A DNA stretch of 64,000 nucleotides from Candidatus Mediterraneibacter stercoripullorum (GTDB taxonomy: Bacteria; Bacillota; Clostridia; Lachnospirales; Lachnospiraceae). The stretch is from the NCBI GenBank assembly GCA_019115765.1, contig DXCZ01000012.1, positions 1 to 64,000 of the forward strand, written 5' to 3'. The notes beneath the pieces were generated by a model that was not told the DNA's origin, searched no databases, and was given only the letters and a program-made list of their open reading frames with translations. The translations under genes and the position numbers were made by a program. This document shows, piece by piece, positions 7,451-16,761 of the stretch. Position 1 is the stretch's first letter, and the number at the start of each line of letters is the position of its first letter.

Positions 7451-9376
7451 CTAATCTTCCATGAGAGAAATATTTCCCAGATCCTTCAGCCATACTGCCA
7501 CACAGGCGTCGCTTGGCATCCTCCAGTCTCCTCTCGGGCTGAGGGCAACTGTACCGATCTTCGGGCCGTCCGGCAGACAGGAGCGCTTGAACTGCTGGGA
7601 GAAGAATCTGCGGCAGAATGTCTCCAGCCATTTCAGGATCGTCACATTATCATACTCGTCCCGGAAGGTCAGCTCCGCCAGCCGGAAGATCTTGCTGGGC
7701 TCATAACCGAACCTGAGCATATAGTAGAGGAAGAAATCATGCAGATCATAGGGTCCTACCAGATCCTCTGTCTTCTGCGCGATATCTCCGTCCTTGGGGG
7801 GAAGGAGCTCCGGGCTTACCGGAGTATCCAGCACATCATAGAGCACGTCACGGAGCTGTCTGTCCTCTGCCGTGTCTGCGGCATATTTTACCAGGTGTCG
7901 GACCAGTGTCTTGGGCACAGAGGCGTTGACACCGTACATGGACATGTGGTCTCCGTTATAGGTAGCCCAGCCCAGAGCCAGCTCAGACATATCCCCGGTT
8001 CCGATGACCATTCCCCAGGTCTTATTTGCAATATCCATGAGCACCTGGGTCCGCTCCCTTGCCTGTCCGTTTTCATAGGTCACGCTGTGATCCTCCGGAT
8101 CCTGTCCGATATCCCGGAAATGAATATTCACGGCATCAGCGATGGGAACTTCCTTTAATGTGGCTCCAACCTGCTCTGCCATACGGCAGGCGTTCCGGTA
8201 GGTCCTGTCTGTGGTGCCGAAGCAGGGCATGGTCACAGCCAGGATCTCTTTCTTATCCCTTCCCAGCATGTCGAAAGCACGGGCAGTCACCAGCAGGGCC
8301 AGAGTGGAGTCCAGTCCTCCGGAGATACCTACCACTGCTGTTCTGGCGTTAGTATGGGCCAGACGCTTCTTCAGCCCCATTGCCTGGATCGTAAGGATCT
8401 CCTCACACCGCTTAGCCCTGGCCTGATCATCAGAAGGAACGAAAGGCCGCTTCGGGAAGGTCCTGGTCAGCTGGGTCTTCTCATTTTCAATATAGAACGG
8501 GATCCGGATCAGGTTCTCCCCGTGAGAAGCCTTGAAGGTAGTATTCTTCCTGCGCTCACTGAGGATCCTGCGGATATCCAGTTCCGAATAGACGATGGCA
8601 TTGTGATATCGCTGTGCCTCCGCAAGGATGGTTCCATTCTCTGCGATGATATTGTGTCCGCCGAAGACAAGGTCCGTGGTGGACTCCCCTTCCCCGGCAT
8701 TTGCATAGATATATCCTGCGATCAGGCGTGCGGACTGTCCGGAGATCAGTTCCCTCCGGTAGGTGTCCTTCCCAATCGTCTCATCGCTGGCCGAACAGTT
8801 GACGATCACGGTCGCTCCCTCCAGAGCCGCGCCGATGCTGGGCGGTACCGGCGACCATACATCCTCGCAGATCTCCGCAGAGACTACCAGTCCCTCCATG
8901 GCAGGCGTCTCGAAGAGAAGCTGCGGTCCGAAGGGCACACTTTCTCCTTCAAACGTAATGAACTCCACCCGTTCCGGCCCTGGTGTAAACTGCCGCATCT
9001 CATAAAATTCTCCGTAGTTGGGAAGGAATGTCTTGGTCGTAAATCCAAGGATCTTTCCCTCATTCAGTGCAGCCGCCACATTATAGAGCTTCCCTCCTTT
9101 TTCCAGCGGAAGCCCGAGAAAAACAAGCATATCCTTTCCAGCTGTAAATGCAGCGATCTTAATCAGGGCATCCTTTGCCGCTTTCAGCAGGATATCCTGG
9201 GTAAACAGGTCGCTGCATGTATATCCTGTCAGGCAAAGCTCCGGGAACACCGTGATCTTCGCCCTGTTATCATACGTCTCCTGGATTGCCTCACATATTT
9301 TCTCCGTATTATACGCCACATCCGCCACCCGGATATCCGGCGTCACTGCGGCCACCTTGACAAAACCATGTTTCAT
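7451..9376 (-). CDS. nadE: Glutamine-dependent NAD+ synthetase
   Basis: A 641-aa two-domain NAD+ synthetase that converts nicotinic acid adenine dinucleotide to NAD+ using ammonia from glutamine. The N-terminal nitrilase-type glutaminase (about 1-290) shows VFPELCLTGYTC and SAEICEDVWSP with the catalytic Cys. The C-terminal ATP-pyrophosphatase domain carries GISGGLDSTLALLVT and the GTGDMSELALGW motif. AAAGGAGGG precedes the ATG. Length and both domains match the long, clostridial/actinobacterial type. It lies 31 bp downstream of hslO in the same minus-strand run. Confidence 0.97.
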   Translation of the reverse strand: MKHGFVKVAAVTPDIRVADVAYNTEKICEAIQETYDNRAKITVFPELCLTGYTCSDLFTQDILLKAAKDALIKIAAFTAGKDMLVFLGLPLEKGGKLYNVAAALNEGKILGFTTKTFLPNYGEFYEMRQFTPGPERVEFITFEGESVPFGPQLLFETPAMEGLVVSAEICEDVWSPVPPSIGAALEGATVIVNCSASDETIGKDTYRRELISGQSARLIAGYIYANAGEGESTTDLVFGGHNIIAENGTILAEAQRYHNAIVYSELDIRRILSERRKNTTFKASHGENLIRIPFYIENEKTQLTRTFPKRPFVPSDDQARAKRCEEILTIQAMGLKKRLAHTNARTAVVGISGGLDSTLALLVTARAFDMLGRDKKEILAVTMPCFGTTDRTYRNACRMAEQVGATLKEVPIADAVNIHFRDIGQDPEDHSVTYENGQARERTQVLMDIANKTWGMVIGTGDMSELALGWATYNGDHMSMYGVNASVPKTLVRHLVKYAADTAEDRQLRDVLYDVLDTPVSPELLPPKDGDIAQKTEDLVGPYDLHDFFLYYMLRFGYEPSKIFRLAELTFRDEYDNVTILKWLETFCRRFFSQQFKRSCLPDGPKIGTVALSPRGDWRMPSDACVAVWLKDLGNISLMED

Positions 9377-9407
9377 AAGTATTTCCCTCCTTTCTCGCCC
9401 TGTCTGT

Positions 9408-10283
9408 TTACCTGCTCTTTTTCAGCAGTTCCTTCAGATCATCCACCGAATAGTTATATGCCGTGTTGCAGAAATGGCATTTCACTTCGATATTTTTCCC
9501 ATCATCGATCATAGACTGGATCTCTTTCTTTCCGATGCTGATGATAGCCTTCTCGATACGCTCCTTGGAGCAGTTGCAGCAGAATCTGGCCGGAAGGGTA
9601 TCCGTGAACTCCACATCAAGCCCCTCCAGAACGTGTTCCAGCATTTCCTCCGGTGTATGTCCGTTATCCAGCATCGTTGTCACTGACTGTATATGCTTGA
9701 TATTTTCTTCCAGTCTATTCAGCACCTTGTCCTCAATAAACGGCATGACCTGAACGATAAATCCGCCCGCACATCTGACCGTATTATCCTTCTCCATGAG
9801 AACGCCAAGTCCTACAGAAGACGGGACCTGTTCCGATGTGGCAAAATAATAGGTCAGATCCTCCGCGATCTCCCCGGTCTGGAGGATCGTCTGCCCGGAA
9901 TAGGGCTCCTTCAGTCCCATATCCTTGATCACGGTCATGACGCCCTGTCCAAGGGCGCCTCCCACATCCAGCTTGCCGTTCTTCGGCGGCAGCATCACAT
10001 CAGGATTGTGTACATACCCTTTGACATTTCCCTGGCTGTCCGCTGTCACAGTCAGACCGCCGATAGAACCGCTGCACTTGATCTGGATCGTCAGCACATC
10101 CTCCGGGTTCTTCATCATACTGCCCATCATCACCCCTCCGGTGAGGAGACGTCCCAGAGCCGCTGTCGCCACCGGGCTGGTGTTATGACGCTGTCTGGCC
10201 TCCTCCACCAGCTCTGTTGTAACCGCCGCAAAAGCCCGGATCTGGGTATTGGCGGCAGATGCTCTTACAATATAGTCTTTCAT
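9408..10283 (-). CDS. hslO: Hsp33 redox-regulated chaperone
   Basis: Hsp33 holdase chaperone of 291 aa, activated by oxidative unfolding. The N-terminal domain shows the YIVRASAA start, TSPVATAALGRLL and GYVHNPDV. The C-terminal zinc-binding redox switch is present as CNCSKE and CHFCN (CxC ... CxxC), so the redox function should be intact. The track ORF begins 13 codons earlier; I choose the ATG at 10283 because GAAGAAGGAGA sits 8 bp upstream and family members begin MxDYIVRA. It is followed closely by nadE. Confidence 0.96.
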   Translation of the reverse strand: MKDYIVRASAANTQIRAFAAVTTELVEEARQRHNTSPVATAALGRLLTGGVMMGSMMKNPEDVLTIQIKCSGSIGGLTVTADSQGNVKGYVHNPDVMLPPKNGKLDVGGALGQGVMTVIKDMGLKEPYSGQTILQTGEIAEDLTYYFATSEQVPSSVGLGVLMEKDNTVRCAGGFIVQVMPFIEDKVLNRLEENIKHIQSVTTMLDNGHTPEEMLEHVLEGLDVEFTDTLPARFCCNCSKERIEKAIISIGKKEIQSMIDDGKNIEVKCHFCNTAYNYSVDDLKELLKKSR

Positions 10284-10382
10284 TTTGTCTGTTCTCCTTC
10301 TTCTATAAAATTTCCATCGCATGCTATCTGTTTTCTTCAGATCTTCTCATATTGTTATCCAGTTTTCTATCTTCTGAAATAT

Positions 10383-11258
10383 TTATCTTCTTGATTTTCC
10401 GTGTTCTCTGGCTACCATATAGATCCGTTCGCTTTCTTCCGTGGGCGCGCTCCTTGTAAACGCGTCGTATTCTGCTACAAACTCCAGTCCGGCGCGGTCC
10501 AGCAGTCCGCGCATCTCTGCTGCAGTATACCCTCTCTGGAAATGAGTCTCAATATACTTCCGGTAAAGCTTTCCGTTTCCATAGAGCTCTCCATCCGTAC
10601 CCCTGTCATCCTCCTCATTCTGATGACCGGTAAGGCCAGCGGGGACCTCCGGTCCCTGCTCGTCCAGCGCTCCCTCTTGTATAAACAGCGTAAGATCATA
10701 TTCATTGATCCGCTCATCCTCATAATAGCAGTTGTCCCAGATGAAACTGCAGACTCCTCTGTCCTCGGCGATTGTACTGTCGCCGATCACATCTCTGTAT
10801 TTGTGAACTGTATTAAAATCAAATATAAATATTCCACCCGGATCCAGATAATTATTCACCAGCCGGAATACCTGAGCCAGGTCATCCGGATCCGTGATAT
10901 AATTGACGGAATCACAGACGCTGATTGCTGCCTTCACCGTTCCAAACAACTCGAACTCTCTCATATCCTGTTGCAGATAGAGGATATCATGGCCGGATCT
11001 TGCCTTCTTCTCGGAAGCGATCTCCAACATGTCCGCAGAACTGTCCACTCCGATCATGTCATACCCGTATCCTGCCAGTATCTCTGTCATGGAACCGGTG
11101 CCGCAGCCCAGCTCTACAACGATACCCTCCCCGATGCCGTACTCTTCCAGAAGGCTGCAGATATAGTCGCCCCATTCCTCGTAAGGTACATTGTCCATAA
11201 ATATGTCATATACACGGGCAAAATTTCCGTAGATGCCCTCATTGCTGTCATGGATCAT
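10383..11258 (-). CDS. Class I SAM-dependent methyltransferase
   Basis: A 291-aa class I methyltransferase. Motif I is VVELGCGTGSMTEIL, followed by the acidic residue in GVDSSADML, a DMREFE motif and FIFDFNTVHKY. Such proteins, starting YGNFARVYDIFMDNVPY, are common and conserved in Lachnospiraceae, but the methyl acceptor is unknown. AGGAAGGAA precedes the ATG. It sits between pepD and hslO on the same strand, with about 56 bp and 99 bp gaps. Confidence 0.88.
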   Translation of the reverse strand: MIHDSNEGIYGNFARVYDIFMDNVPYEEWGDYICSLLEEYGIGEGIVVELGCGTGSMTEILAGYGYDMIGVDSSADMLEIASEKKARSGHDILYLQQDMREFELFGTVKAAISVCDSVNYITDPDDLAQVFRLVNNYLDPGGIFIFDFNTVHKYRDVIGDSTIAEDRGVCSFIWDNCYYEDERINEYDLTLFIQEGALDEQGPEVPAGLTGHQNEEDDRGTDGELYGNGKLYRKYIETHFQRGYTAAEMRGLLDRAGLEFVAEYDAFTRSAPTEESERIYMVAREHGKSRR

Positions 11259-11314
11259 ATTGTATTTCCTTCCTGTTTTTCTACATTATTTTTAAGCGTT
11301 TTGTCTTATTCCTC

Positions 11315-12799
11315 TTACAGCCGTCCCAGCACATCCGCCAGAAGCCGGTAGAATCTCTCAAAGGAATCCAGATGCAGATGCTCGTCCGGCGTATGGCAGT
11401 CATAAATGGACGGTCCCACGGCAATGGCGTCCATACCCGGTATAGCATCGCAGAACAGGCCGCACTCCAGGCCTGCATGGATAGCTTCGATCTTCAGCTC
11501 TTCTCCGGTCATCTCCCGGTAACTGTCCTGGAATATCTGCCGTATCTTCGACTCTTCCCGGTAAGCCCAGCCCGGATACTCTCCTCTGTATGATATGGCA
11601 AATCCAAAAGTCTCCGCCAGAAGGCCCAGCCGTTCCTTCATTTCTTCCTGCAGAGATGCTACAGAGGATCTGGGGGAGAACACGATCCGAAGCTCTCCTT
11701 CATCCGCCCTTGTCACTCCCAGATTCGTGGAGGTTACTACAAAGCCGTCCATCTTCACATTCCGTCTCTGGATCCCGTTGGGCGCCAGATAGATCATATG
11801 GACAAAAGCTTCCCCGTCCGCAGCGGGCACCGCAGATGCTGTTGCGTCCTTCTCCACATCGATCCGGCAGGTAAATCCCGGCTCGAAGGGAGTGATCTCC
11901 TCTGCAAATGTACCAGCCATACGGCGGGCCAGTTCTTCCGCCTCCGCCGCGCCGCCTGCCTGGCTTCCGTCATGATCTCCATTATCCGCCTCGTTCTCAT
12001 AGATCAGGGATGCCTGGCACTCTCTGGGGATGGCGTTGTCTTTGTTTCCGCCCGAGAAACTTACCAGTTTACCTCCTGTCTGTTTCATCAGCTGATAAAC
12101 CAGACGTGCCATAAGCTGGTTGGCGTTCTGACGCTCCTTGTCGATATCCGATCCGGAGTGGCCTCCGAGAAGCCCTTCGATGGTGACCGTCACAAGCGTT
12201 CCTTCCGCCTGCTCTCTTCGGACCGGTCTGGTACAGTCGATCCTCAGGCCGCCCGCGCAGCTGACGGTGGCGATTCCTTCCTCCTCGGAATCCAGATTGA
12301 TCATAGTCCTCGCCCGGATCATCGACTTGTCCAGCGCCTTTGCGCCGTTCAGTCCCACTTCCTCCTCCGTTGTAAATACGCACTCCAGCGGAGGATGAAC
12401 CAGAGAATCATCGTCCAGCACCGCCAGCATCAGCGCCACAGCGGCTCCGTTGTCCGCGCCCAGGGTAGTTCCTTTTGCCCGGAGGATACCGTCCCTCACT
12501 TCCAGATTGATCCCTTCATTTTCAAAATCATGCTCTACACCGGAGAGTTTCTCACATACCATATCCATGTGTCCCTGGAGCATTACCGCCGGATGATCCT
12601 CCATGCCGCGGCTTCCCGGCTCCCGGATGATAACGTTAAGCGCCTCATCCTGATATACCTCGAGATTTCTCTCTGAGGCAAACTTTACCAGATAATCACT
12701 GATTCCTTTCTCGTTGCCTGATCCCCTTGGGATAGCGCTGATCTCCTCAAAATAATGAAATAATTTCTCCGGTTTATATCCTTTAATAATGTAGTCCAT
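11315..12799 (-). CDS. pepD: Aminoacyl-histidine dipeptidase PepD (M20C)
   Basis: Zinc-dependent M20C dipeptidase (carnosinase/PepD type) of 494 aa that cleaves Xaa-His and related dipeptides in the cytosol. Seen are EEISAIPRGSGNE at the N-terminus, the metal motif MLQGHMDMV, GADNGAAVALML, the catalytic TTEEEVGLNG, and a C-terminal IHAGLECGLF plus DCHTPDEHLH ligand. Length and motif order match the family. Its promoter (12841-12869) lies back-to-back with the mgtE promoter. Confidence 0.96.
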   Translation of the reverse strand: MDYIIKGYKPEKLFHYFEEISAIPRGSGNEKGISDYLVKFASERNLEVYQDEALNVIIREPGSRGMEDHPAVMLQGHMDMVCEKLSGVEHDFENEGINLEVRDGILRAKGTTLGADNGAAVALMLAVLDDDSLVHPPLECVFTTEEEVGLNGAKALDKSMIRARTMINLDSEEEGIATVSCAGGLRIDCTRPVRREQAEGTLVTVTIEGLLGGHSGSDIDKERQNANQLMARLVYQLMKQTGGKLVSFSGGNKDNAIPRECQASLIYENEADNGDHDGSQAGGAAEAEELARRMAGTFAEEITPFEPGFTCRIDVEKDATASAVPAADGEAFVHMIYLAPNGIQRRNVKMDGFVVTSTNLGVTRADEGELRIVFSPRSSVASLQEEMKERLGLLAETFGFAISYRGEYPGWAYREESKIRQIFQDSYREMTGEELKIEAIHAGLECGLFCDAIPGMDAIAVGPSIYDCHTPDEHLHLDSFERFYRLLADVLGRL

Positions 12800-12840
12800 T
12801 GTACTTACCTTCCATTTCCGTCAGTTTTTCTCCACAGAAA

Positions 12841-12869
12841 AGTATACCGTTTTTTCCACACAGAAACAA
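12841..12869 (-). promoter_or_regulatory. Promoter of the pepD operon
   Basis: On the minus strand TTGTTT (plus 12864-12869) and TATACT (plus 12841-12846) are 17 bp apart, about 40 bp upstream of the pepD ATG. Confidence 0.6.
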
Positions 12870-12889
12870 GACAAAAGCTGACTTTTCCC

Positions 12890-12918
12890 TTGACACTGCC
12901 AACGACAGAGGATAAAAT
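12890..12918 (+). promoter_or_regulatory. Sigma-A promoter of the M-box/mgtE transcript
   Basis: TTGACA (12890-12895) and TAAAAT (12913-12918) with an exact 17-bp spacer, a near-consensus promoter. The predicted start near 12925 lies about 30 nt before the riboswitch, leaving a roughly 380-nt leader ahead of mgtE. Confidence 0.8.
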
Positions 12919-12954
12919 AAAATCTGTTGAGATCATATTACTTAATTTAAACTA

Positions 12955-13110
12955 TTTTCGGTAGGTGAGGTTACCGCAGGGATCAGGTTTACCCCGAAGA
13001 TTGCTGCCGCGAGATTGTGGAGACACAAAGTGATGGTCAGCAGGCTGTGTCGTCAAGGCACAACCTAATGCAATTGATACGCCCTGCGATGCTAAAGCTT
13101 GAACGATGTA
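12955..13110 (+). promoter_or_regulatory. M-box (ykoK) Mg2+-sensing riboswitch
   Basis: The core elements of the M-box are present in order: TAGGTGAGG, TTGCTGCCGC, GTGATGGTCAGCAG, CCTAATGCAATTG and the closing GATGCTAAAGCTTGAACGAT. The next gene is mgtE, the classical target. When Mg2+ is high the M-box folds so that a downstream terminator forms and expression stops; here an intrinsic terminator follows about 35 nt later. Confidence 0.95.
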
Positions 13111-13145
13111 CGCCGGTCATATCCCGTAACGGGATATGTATTTTG

Positions 13146-13183
13146 CTCCGTCATTGTTCGCGAACAGACGGAGTTGTTTTTTG
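13146..13183 (+). terminator. Riboswitch-controlled intrinsic terminator
   Basis: CTCCGTC (13146-13152) pairs with GACGGAG (13167-13173), enclosing the palindrome TGTTCGCGAACA, followed by TTGTTTTTTG. This is the expression platform of the M-box. Confidence 0.88.
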
Positions 13184-13233
13184 TATTAACGTAAACTATT
13201 TTATGTATTCAGAAAGAAAAAGGAGGTGAGGTT

Positions 13234-13425
13234 ATGGACTCTGGCGCCAGTTGTCACTTGTGCGGCTTAATTACAAAAAACAGAATAGAGAGAGGGATAT
13301 ATTATCATGGACAAAGAGATTTTTATCAAACTCCTCCAGCAGCGTCAGTTCAAAGCTGTGAGGAGCATTCTGGATGTAATGAACGAAGTGGACATAGCCT
13401 CACTGCTCTCCGAACTGGAAGATAA
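13234..13425 (+). CDS. Leader ORF overlapping mgtE out of frame
   Basis: A 63-codon ORF beginning MDSGASCHLCGL, preceded by AAAGGAGGTGAGG, close to a perfect complement of the 16S rRNA tail and stronger than the mgtE site. It runs 119 nt past the mgtE start codon in the +1 frame, and the second half is simply mgtE read out of frame, so the protein itself is probably not the point. I cannot assign a function. Translation of this ORF could reduce or couple mgtE initiation. It may also be a chance ORF behind a relic ribosome binding site. Confidence 0.4.
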   Translation: MDSGASCHLCGLITKNRIERGIYYHGQRDFYQTPPAASVQSCEEHSGCNERSGHSLTALRTGR

Positions 13426-14638
13426 AGAGCTGGCTCTCGCCTTCCGGCTGATCCCGAAGGATAAGGCTGCAGAAGTGTTTGCCAATATGGATTCCTCCAT
13501 GCAAAGTTATCTGGTAGAAGTATTCACAGAGAAAGAGCTGAAGGAACTGCTGGATGATCTGTACATGGACGACACCGTAGACATTCTGGAGGAGCTTCCG
13601 GCCAATCTGGTCAGCAGGATCCTGGACAACGTTTCCGCTGCAGACCGTGTTAAGATCAACGAACTCCTGAACTACCCTGATGACAGCGCAGGAAGCATCA
13701 TGACCACCGAGTATGTAGACCTGAGGAAGAACATGACTGTAGCGCGGGCTATGGCTCATATCAAAGAGACAGGAATACACAAGGAGACCATTTACACCTG
13801 TTATGTCACGGAACGCCGAAAACTGATCGGTACAGTCTCCGCCAAGGAGCTGATGACAGAAGACGACGATACGCTGATCGAAGATCTGATGGAGACAGAG
13901 ATCATTTACGTACGTACTCATACAGATAAAGAAGATGTAGCAAAACTCTTCCGAAAATATGACCTGATCGCCCTTCCTGTACTGGACGAAGGAGATCTGC
14001 TGGTAGGTATCGTCACATTTGACGATGCCATGGATGTCATGGTGGAAGAGGCAACCGAAGATATTACAAAGATGGCAGCTATCAACCCAAGCGAAAAGGG
14101 CTATTTCGCTACCTCTGTATTTACCCACGCAAAAAACAGGATTCCCTGGCTGATCGTGCTGATGTTCGCCTCTATTGTAACAGGAAGCATTATCACAAAA
14201 TATGAAGATGCCTTCGCGGCGATCCCGATCCTTGTATCATTCATTCCAATGTTGATGAGTACAGGCGGTAACTGCGGTTCCCAGAGTTCTACTCTGACAA
14301 TCCGGGGGATCGCTCTGGGCGAGATCAAAGGGCGGGACGTCTTCCGGGTGATCTTCAAGGAATGGCGCATTGCCATCGTGGTCGGTATTGTCCTGGCAGT
14401 AGCCAACGGCCTGAGGATCCTGATCCAGTACAAGGATCCGGCTCTGGCCCTGGTGATTGCGGTTTCACTTGTATTTATCATCATGATCGCGAAGATCATC
14501 GGATGCCTGCTGCCGCTGGCTGCCACTGCGATCCATCTGGATCCGGCGATCATGGCATCACCATTGATCTCGACACTGCTGGACACATTTTCCATATTGA
14601 TCTTCTTCAATGTGGCTACGATGATGTTTAATCTGTAA
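13307..14638 (+). CDS. mgtE: Magnesium transporter MgtE
   Basis: Mg2+ channel/transporter of 443 aa. The order is an N-terminal superhelical MgtE domain (about 1-125, with LPANLVSRILD and YPDDSAGSIMT), two CBS domains (about 130-255, including VGIVTFDDAMDV), a connecting helix, and five membrane helices (about 285-443). Conserved channel residues lie around STGGNCGSQSSTLTIRGIA. Cytosolic Mg2+ bound by the N and CBS domains closes the pore, so the gene is controlled by Mg2+ at both RNA and protein levels. GAGAGGGA lies 9 nt before the ATG. Confidence 0.97.
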   Translation: MDKEIFIKLLQQRQFKAVRSILDVMNEVDIASLLSELEDKELALAFRLIPKDKAAEVFANMDSSMQSYLVEVFTEKELKELLDDLYMDDTVDILEELPANLVSRILDNVSAADRVKINELLNYPDDSAGSIMTTEYVDLRKNMTVARAMAHIKETGIHKETIYTCYVTERRKLIGTVSAKELMTEDDDTLIEDLMETEIIYVRTHTDKEDVAKLFRKYDLIALPVLDEGDLLVGIVTFDDAMDVMVEEATEDITKMAAINPSEKGYFATSVFTHAKNRIPWLIVLMFASIVTGSIITKYEDAFAAIPILVSFIPMLMSTGGNCGSQSSTLTIRGIALGEIKGRDVFRVIFKEWRIAIVVGIVLAVANGLRILIQYKDPALALVIAVSLVFIIMIAKIIGCLLPLAATAIHLDPAIMASPLISTLLDTFSILIFFNVATMMFNL

Positions 14639-14662
14639 GAACCGGATATTTATTCAAAAAGC

Positions 14663-14708
14663 ATCCCGGAAAGAGAGCACTTTACCTATCTCTTTCCGGG
14701 ATATTTTT
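14663..14708 (+). terminator. Intrinsic terminator after mgtE
   Basis: ATCCCGGAAAGAGA pairs perfectly over 14 bp with TCTCTTTCCGGGAT, followed by ATTTTTAT. It may also act on the convergent ROK gene transcript. Confidence 0.9.
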
Positions 14709-14793
14709 ATCATATCGTTCTATTTTTCATACAAGCCAGGGGCGCCGCCGGGAAACACACGGGCGGTCACCTCAGATTCATGGTTCTGATCGT

Positions 14794-15735
14794 TCATACC
14801 AGGTTCGCTGCTCCGATGATCCCCGCGTCATTTCCAAGCACAGAAACAACGATATCTGCAACCTCTCCGTAAGGATTACCGAAGCACATGTTTTTCACCA
14901 TTTCAGTCAGCGGCACTGTCAGGTTATCCCGCTGGGCTGCAACGCCTCCGCCCAGGATCACCTTTTCCGGCCGGAAGATATTGATCACATTTGCAATACC
15001 GCAGGCAAGATAGCTTTCATACTCATCTATTACTCTTCTGCCTGCCTCGTCCCCCATCTGAGCTGCGTCAAACGGGATCTTTCCGTTCATTTTTCCGCCA
15101 GCTTCATCACAAAGTTTCCTCAGGGCAGACTCTGGACTCTTTTCCATTTCTTCTGTTGCCATGCGGATCAGCGCAGACGCAGAGCAGTACGCTTCCATAC
15201 ATCCGCTTCGGCCACATGTACATGTCTCACCGCCAGCTGCGATCACCATGTGGCCGATCTCACAGCCGCCCCTCACCGGACCGTGGAAAATATGTCCATC
15301 AATGATGACACCTCCGCCTACACCCGTTCCAAGTGTAAGGAGCACTGCACTCCTGGCCCCCTGTGCCGCTCCGGCACACACTTCTCCCAGAGCCGCTGCA
15401 TCCGCATCATTAGCCATGGAAATAGGAAGAGGGAGCAACTTTTCCATTTCTTCCGCAAAAGGAACATTTTCCCATCCAAAATTATTGGAATAGAGAATTA
15501 CCCGTCCTGTATCATCCAGCATACCCGGAGTACCCACTCCGATACCTGTACACTCCTCCAGCGCAACACCGGCTTTTTCTGTCAGATCACGGACCGCCTG
15601 CGCTGTCTTCTTTATCATATCCTGATATGGAATATCCAGTTCTGTCGGGATCACATGTCTGGCAACAATACGGTTGTCATCATCTACCAGCCCCAGCTTA
15701 AAGGACATTCCTCCCATATCAATACCAATTCTCAT
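14794..15735 (-). CDS. ROK-family sugar kinase (glucokinase-like)
   Basis: A 313-aa ROK kinase. The ATP motif is GIDMGGMSFKLGLVD; the sugar-binding and catalytic region reads NDADAAALGE, and the zinc motif is the GCEIGHMVI His plus CTCGRSGCMEAYCS. The track starts 15 codons upstream; I use the ATG at 15735, which has GGGGGA 8 nt upstream and begins at the family start MRIGIDMGG. It lies 19 bp after manA and is probably cotranscribed, so a glucokinase, mannokinase or fructokinase feeding hexose-6-phosphate is likely. Specificity cannot be read from sequence. Confidence 0.9.
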   Translation of the reverse strand: MRIGIDMGGMSFKLGLVDDDNRIVARHVIPTELDIPYQDMIKKTAQAVRDLTEKAGVALEECTGIGVGTPGMLDDTGRVILYSNNFGWENVPFAEEMEKLLPLPISMANDADAAALGEVCAGAAQGARSAVLLTLGTGVGGGVIIDGHIFHGPVRGGCEIGHMVIAAGGETCTCGRSGCMEAYCSASALIRMATEEMEKSPESALRKLCDEAGGKMNGKIPFDAAQMGDEAGRRVIDEYESYLACGIANVINIFRPEKVILGGGVAAQRDNLTVPLTEMVKNMCFGNPYGEVADIVVSVLGNDAGIIGAANLV

Positions 15736-15754
15736 TGCATTATCCCCCTTGTTT

Positions 15755-16729
15755 TTACCTGTCAGCCTGATCTTTCCCATCAGTTCCTTCTGCGGAACAG
15801 ATCAGCTGCATGCTGCCTTCCAGGCAGATATCTCCATATCCACAAGGCAGGATAAAATGATCTCCCTTTTCTACAGGAACTCCATTGAGGGTTCCGCTGC
15901 CGTTTACAACAGTGGCAAGGAGATATCCCGGCTGTTCCGGAATCTCCGCTTTTCCATCTACAGACAGACGGTAAACGTTATAATACTTACAGCTGTACAG
16001 CTCATTTAACTTGTTGGTTTCCATTCCATCTGTATGGCTTACACACTTTTCGCTGTCCTCGGCCGGAACCGCGATCACATCAATGCTCTGCTGGACATGA
16101 AGCTGCCTCGGCTTACCATTGGACAGTCTGTCATAGTCATATACCCGGTATGTGATGTCACTGTTCTGCTGTGTTTCCAGAAGCATGATGCCTCCTTTGA
16201 TCGCATGAACAGTACCGGGATTGATCTGTATGAAATCTCCTTTTTTCACAGGAACGGTCCTGATAAACTCATTCCACCGCCCCTCTCTGATCATAGACTC
16301 CAGCTCTTCTCTGGATCCTGCATTGTGTCCGATCACCAGACATGCGTCTTCCGGACAGTCCAGAATATACCAGCACTCAGTCTTTCCAAGTGATCCATTC
16401 TCGTGTTCTGCTGCATATGTATCATCCGGATGCACCTGAATGCTCAGATCAGACTTGGCGTCAATGATCTTGATCAGAAGAGGGAACACATGGTTTGCTG
16501 TATATTCCCCGCTCTTTCCAAACATTTCCGGATGCTCTCTCCACAGCTGGGACAGATGCATTCCTGTATATGTTCCATTCTTCACTTCGCAGTCTCCGTT
16601 CTGGTGAGCTGCTATTCCCCAGCATTCACCGATATCGTCACCTTCCACCTCATAACCATACTTCTCTCTCAGTCCTGTACCTCCCCAGATATTGTGTTTG
16701 AATACAGGATTCAAAAAAATAGCTTCCAT
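15755..16729 (-). CDS. manA: Class I mannose-6-phosphate isomerase
   Basis: Type I phosphomannose isomerase of 324 aa, interconverting mannose-6-P and fructose-6-P. It has the short bacterial form with a cupin core: NPVFKHNIWGG at the start, QVHPDDTYA and KTECWYIL zinc ligands, and INPGTVHAIKGGIMLLETQQNSD with the catalytic region. AAGGAGG precedes the ATG. A good promoter lies upstream, and the ROK kinase follows, making a two-gene hexose module. Confidence 0.95.
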   Translation of the reverse strand: MEAIFLNPVFKHNIWGGTGLREKYGYEVEGDDIGECWGIAAHQNGDCEVKNGTYTGMHLSQLWREHPEMFGKSGEYTANHVFPLLIKIIDAKSDLSIQVHPDDTYAAEHENGSLGKTECWYILDCPEDACLVIGHNAGSREELESMIREGRWNEFIRTVPVKKGDFIQINPGTVHAIKGGIMLLETQQNSDITYRVYDYDRLSNGKPRQLHVQQSIDVIAVPAEDSEKCVSHTDGMETNKLNELYSCKYYNVYRLSVDGKAEIPEQPGYLLATVVNGSGTLNGVPVEKGDHFILPCGYGDICLEGSMQLICSAEGTDGKDQADR

Positions 16730-16761
16730 CTACATGGCCTCCTTCAACCTTACTAAATCAA

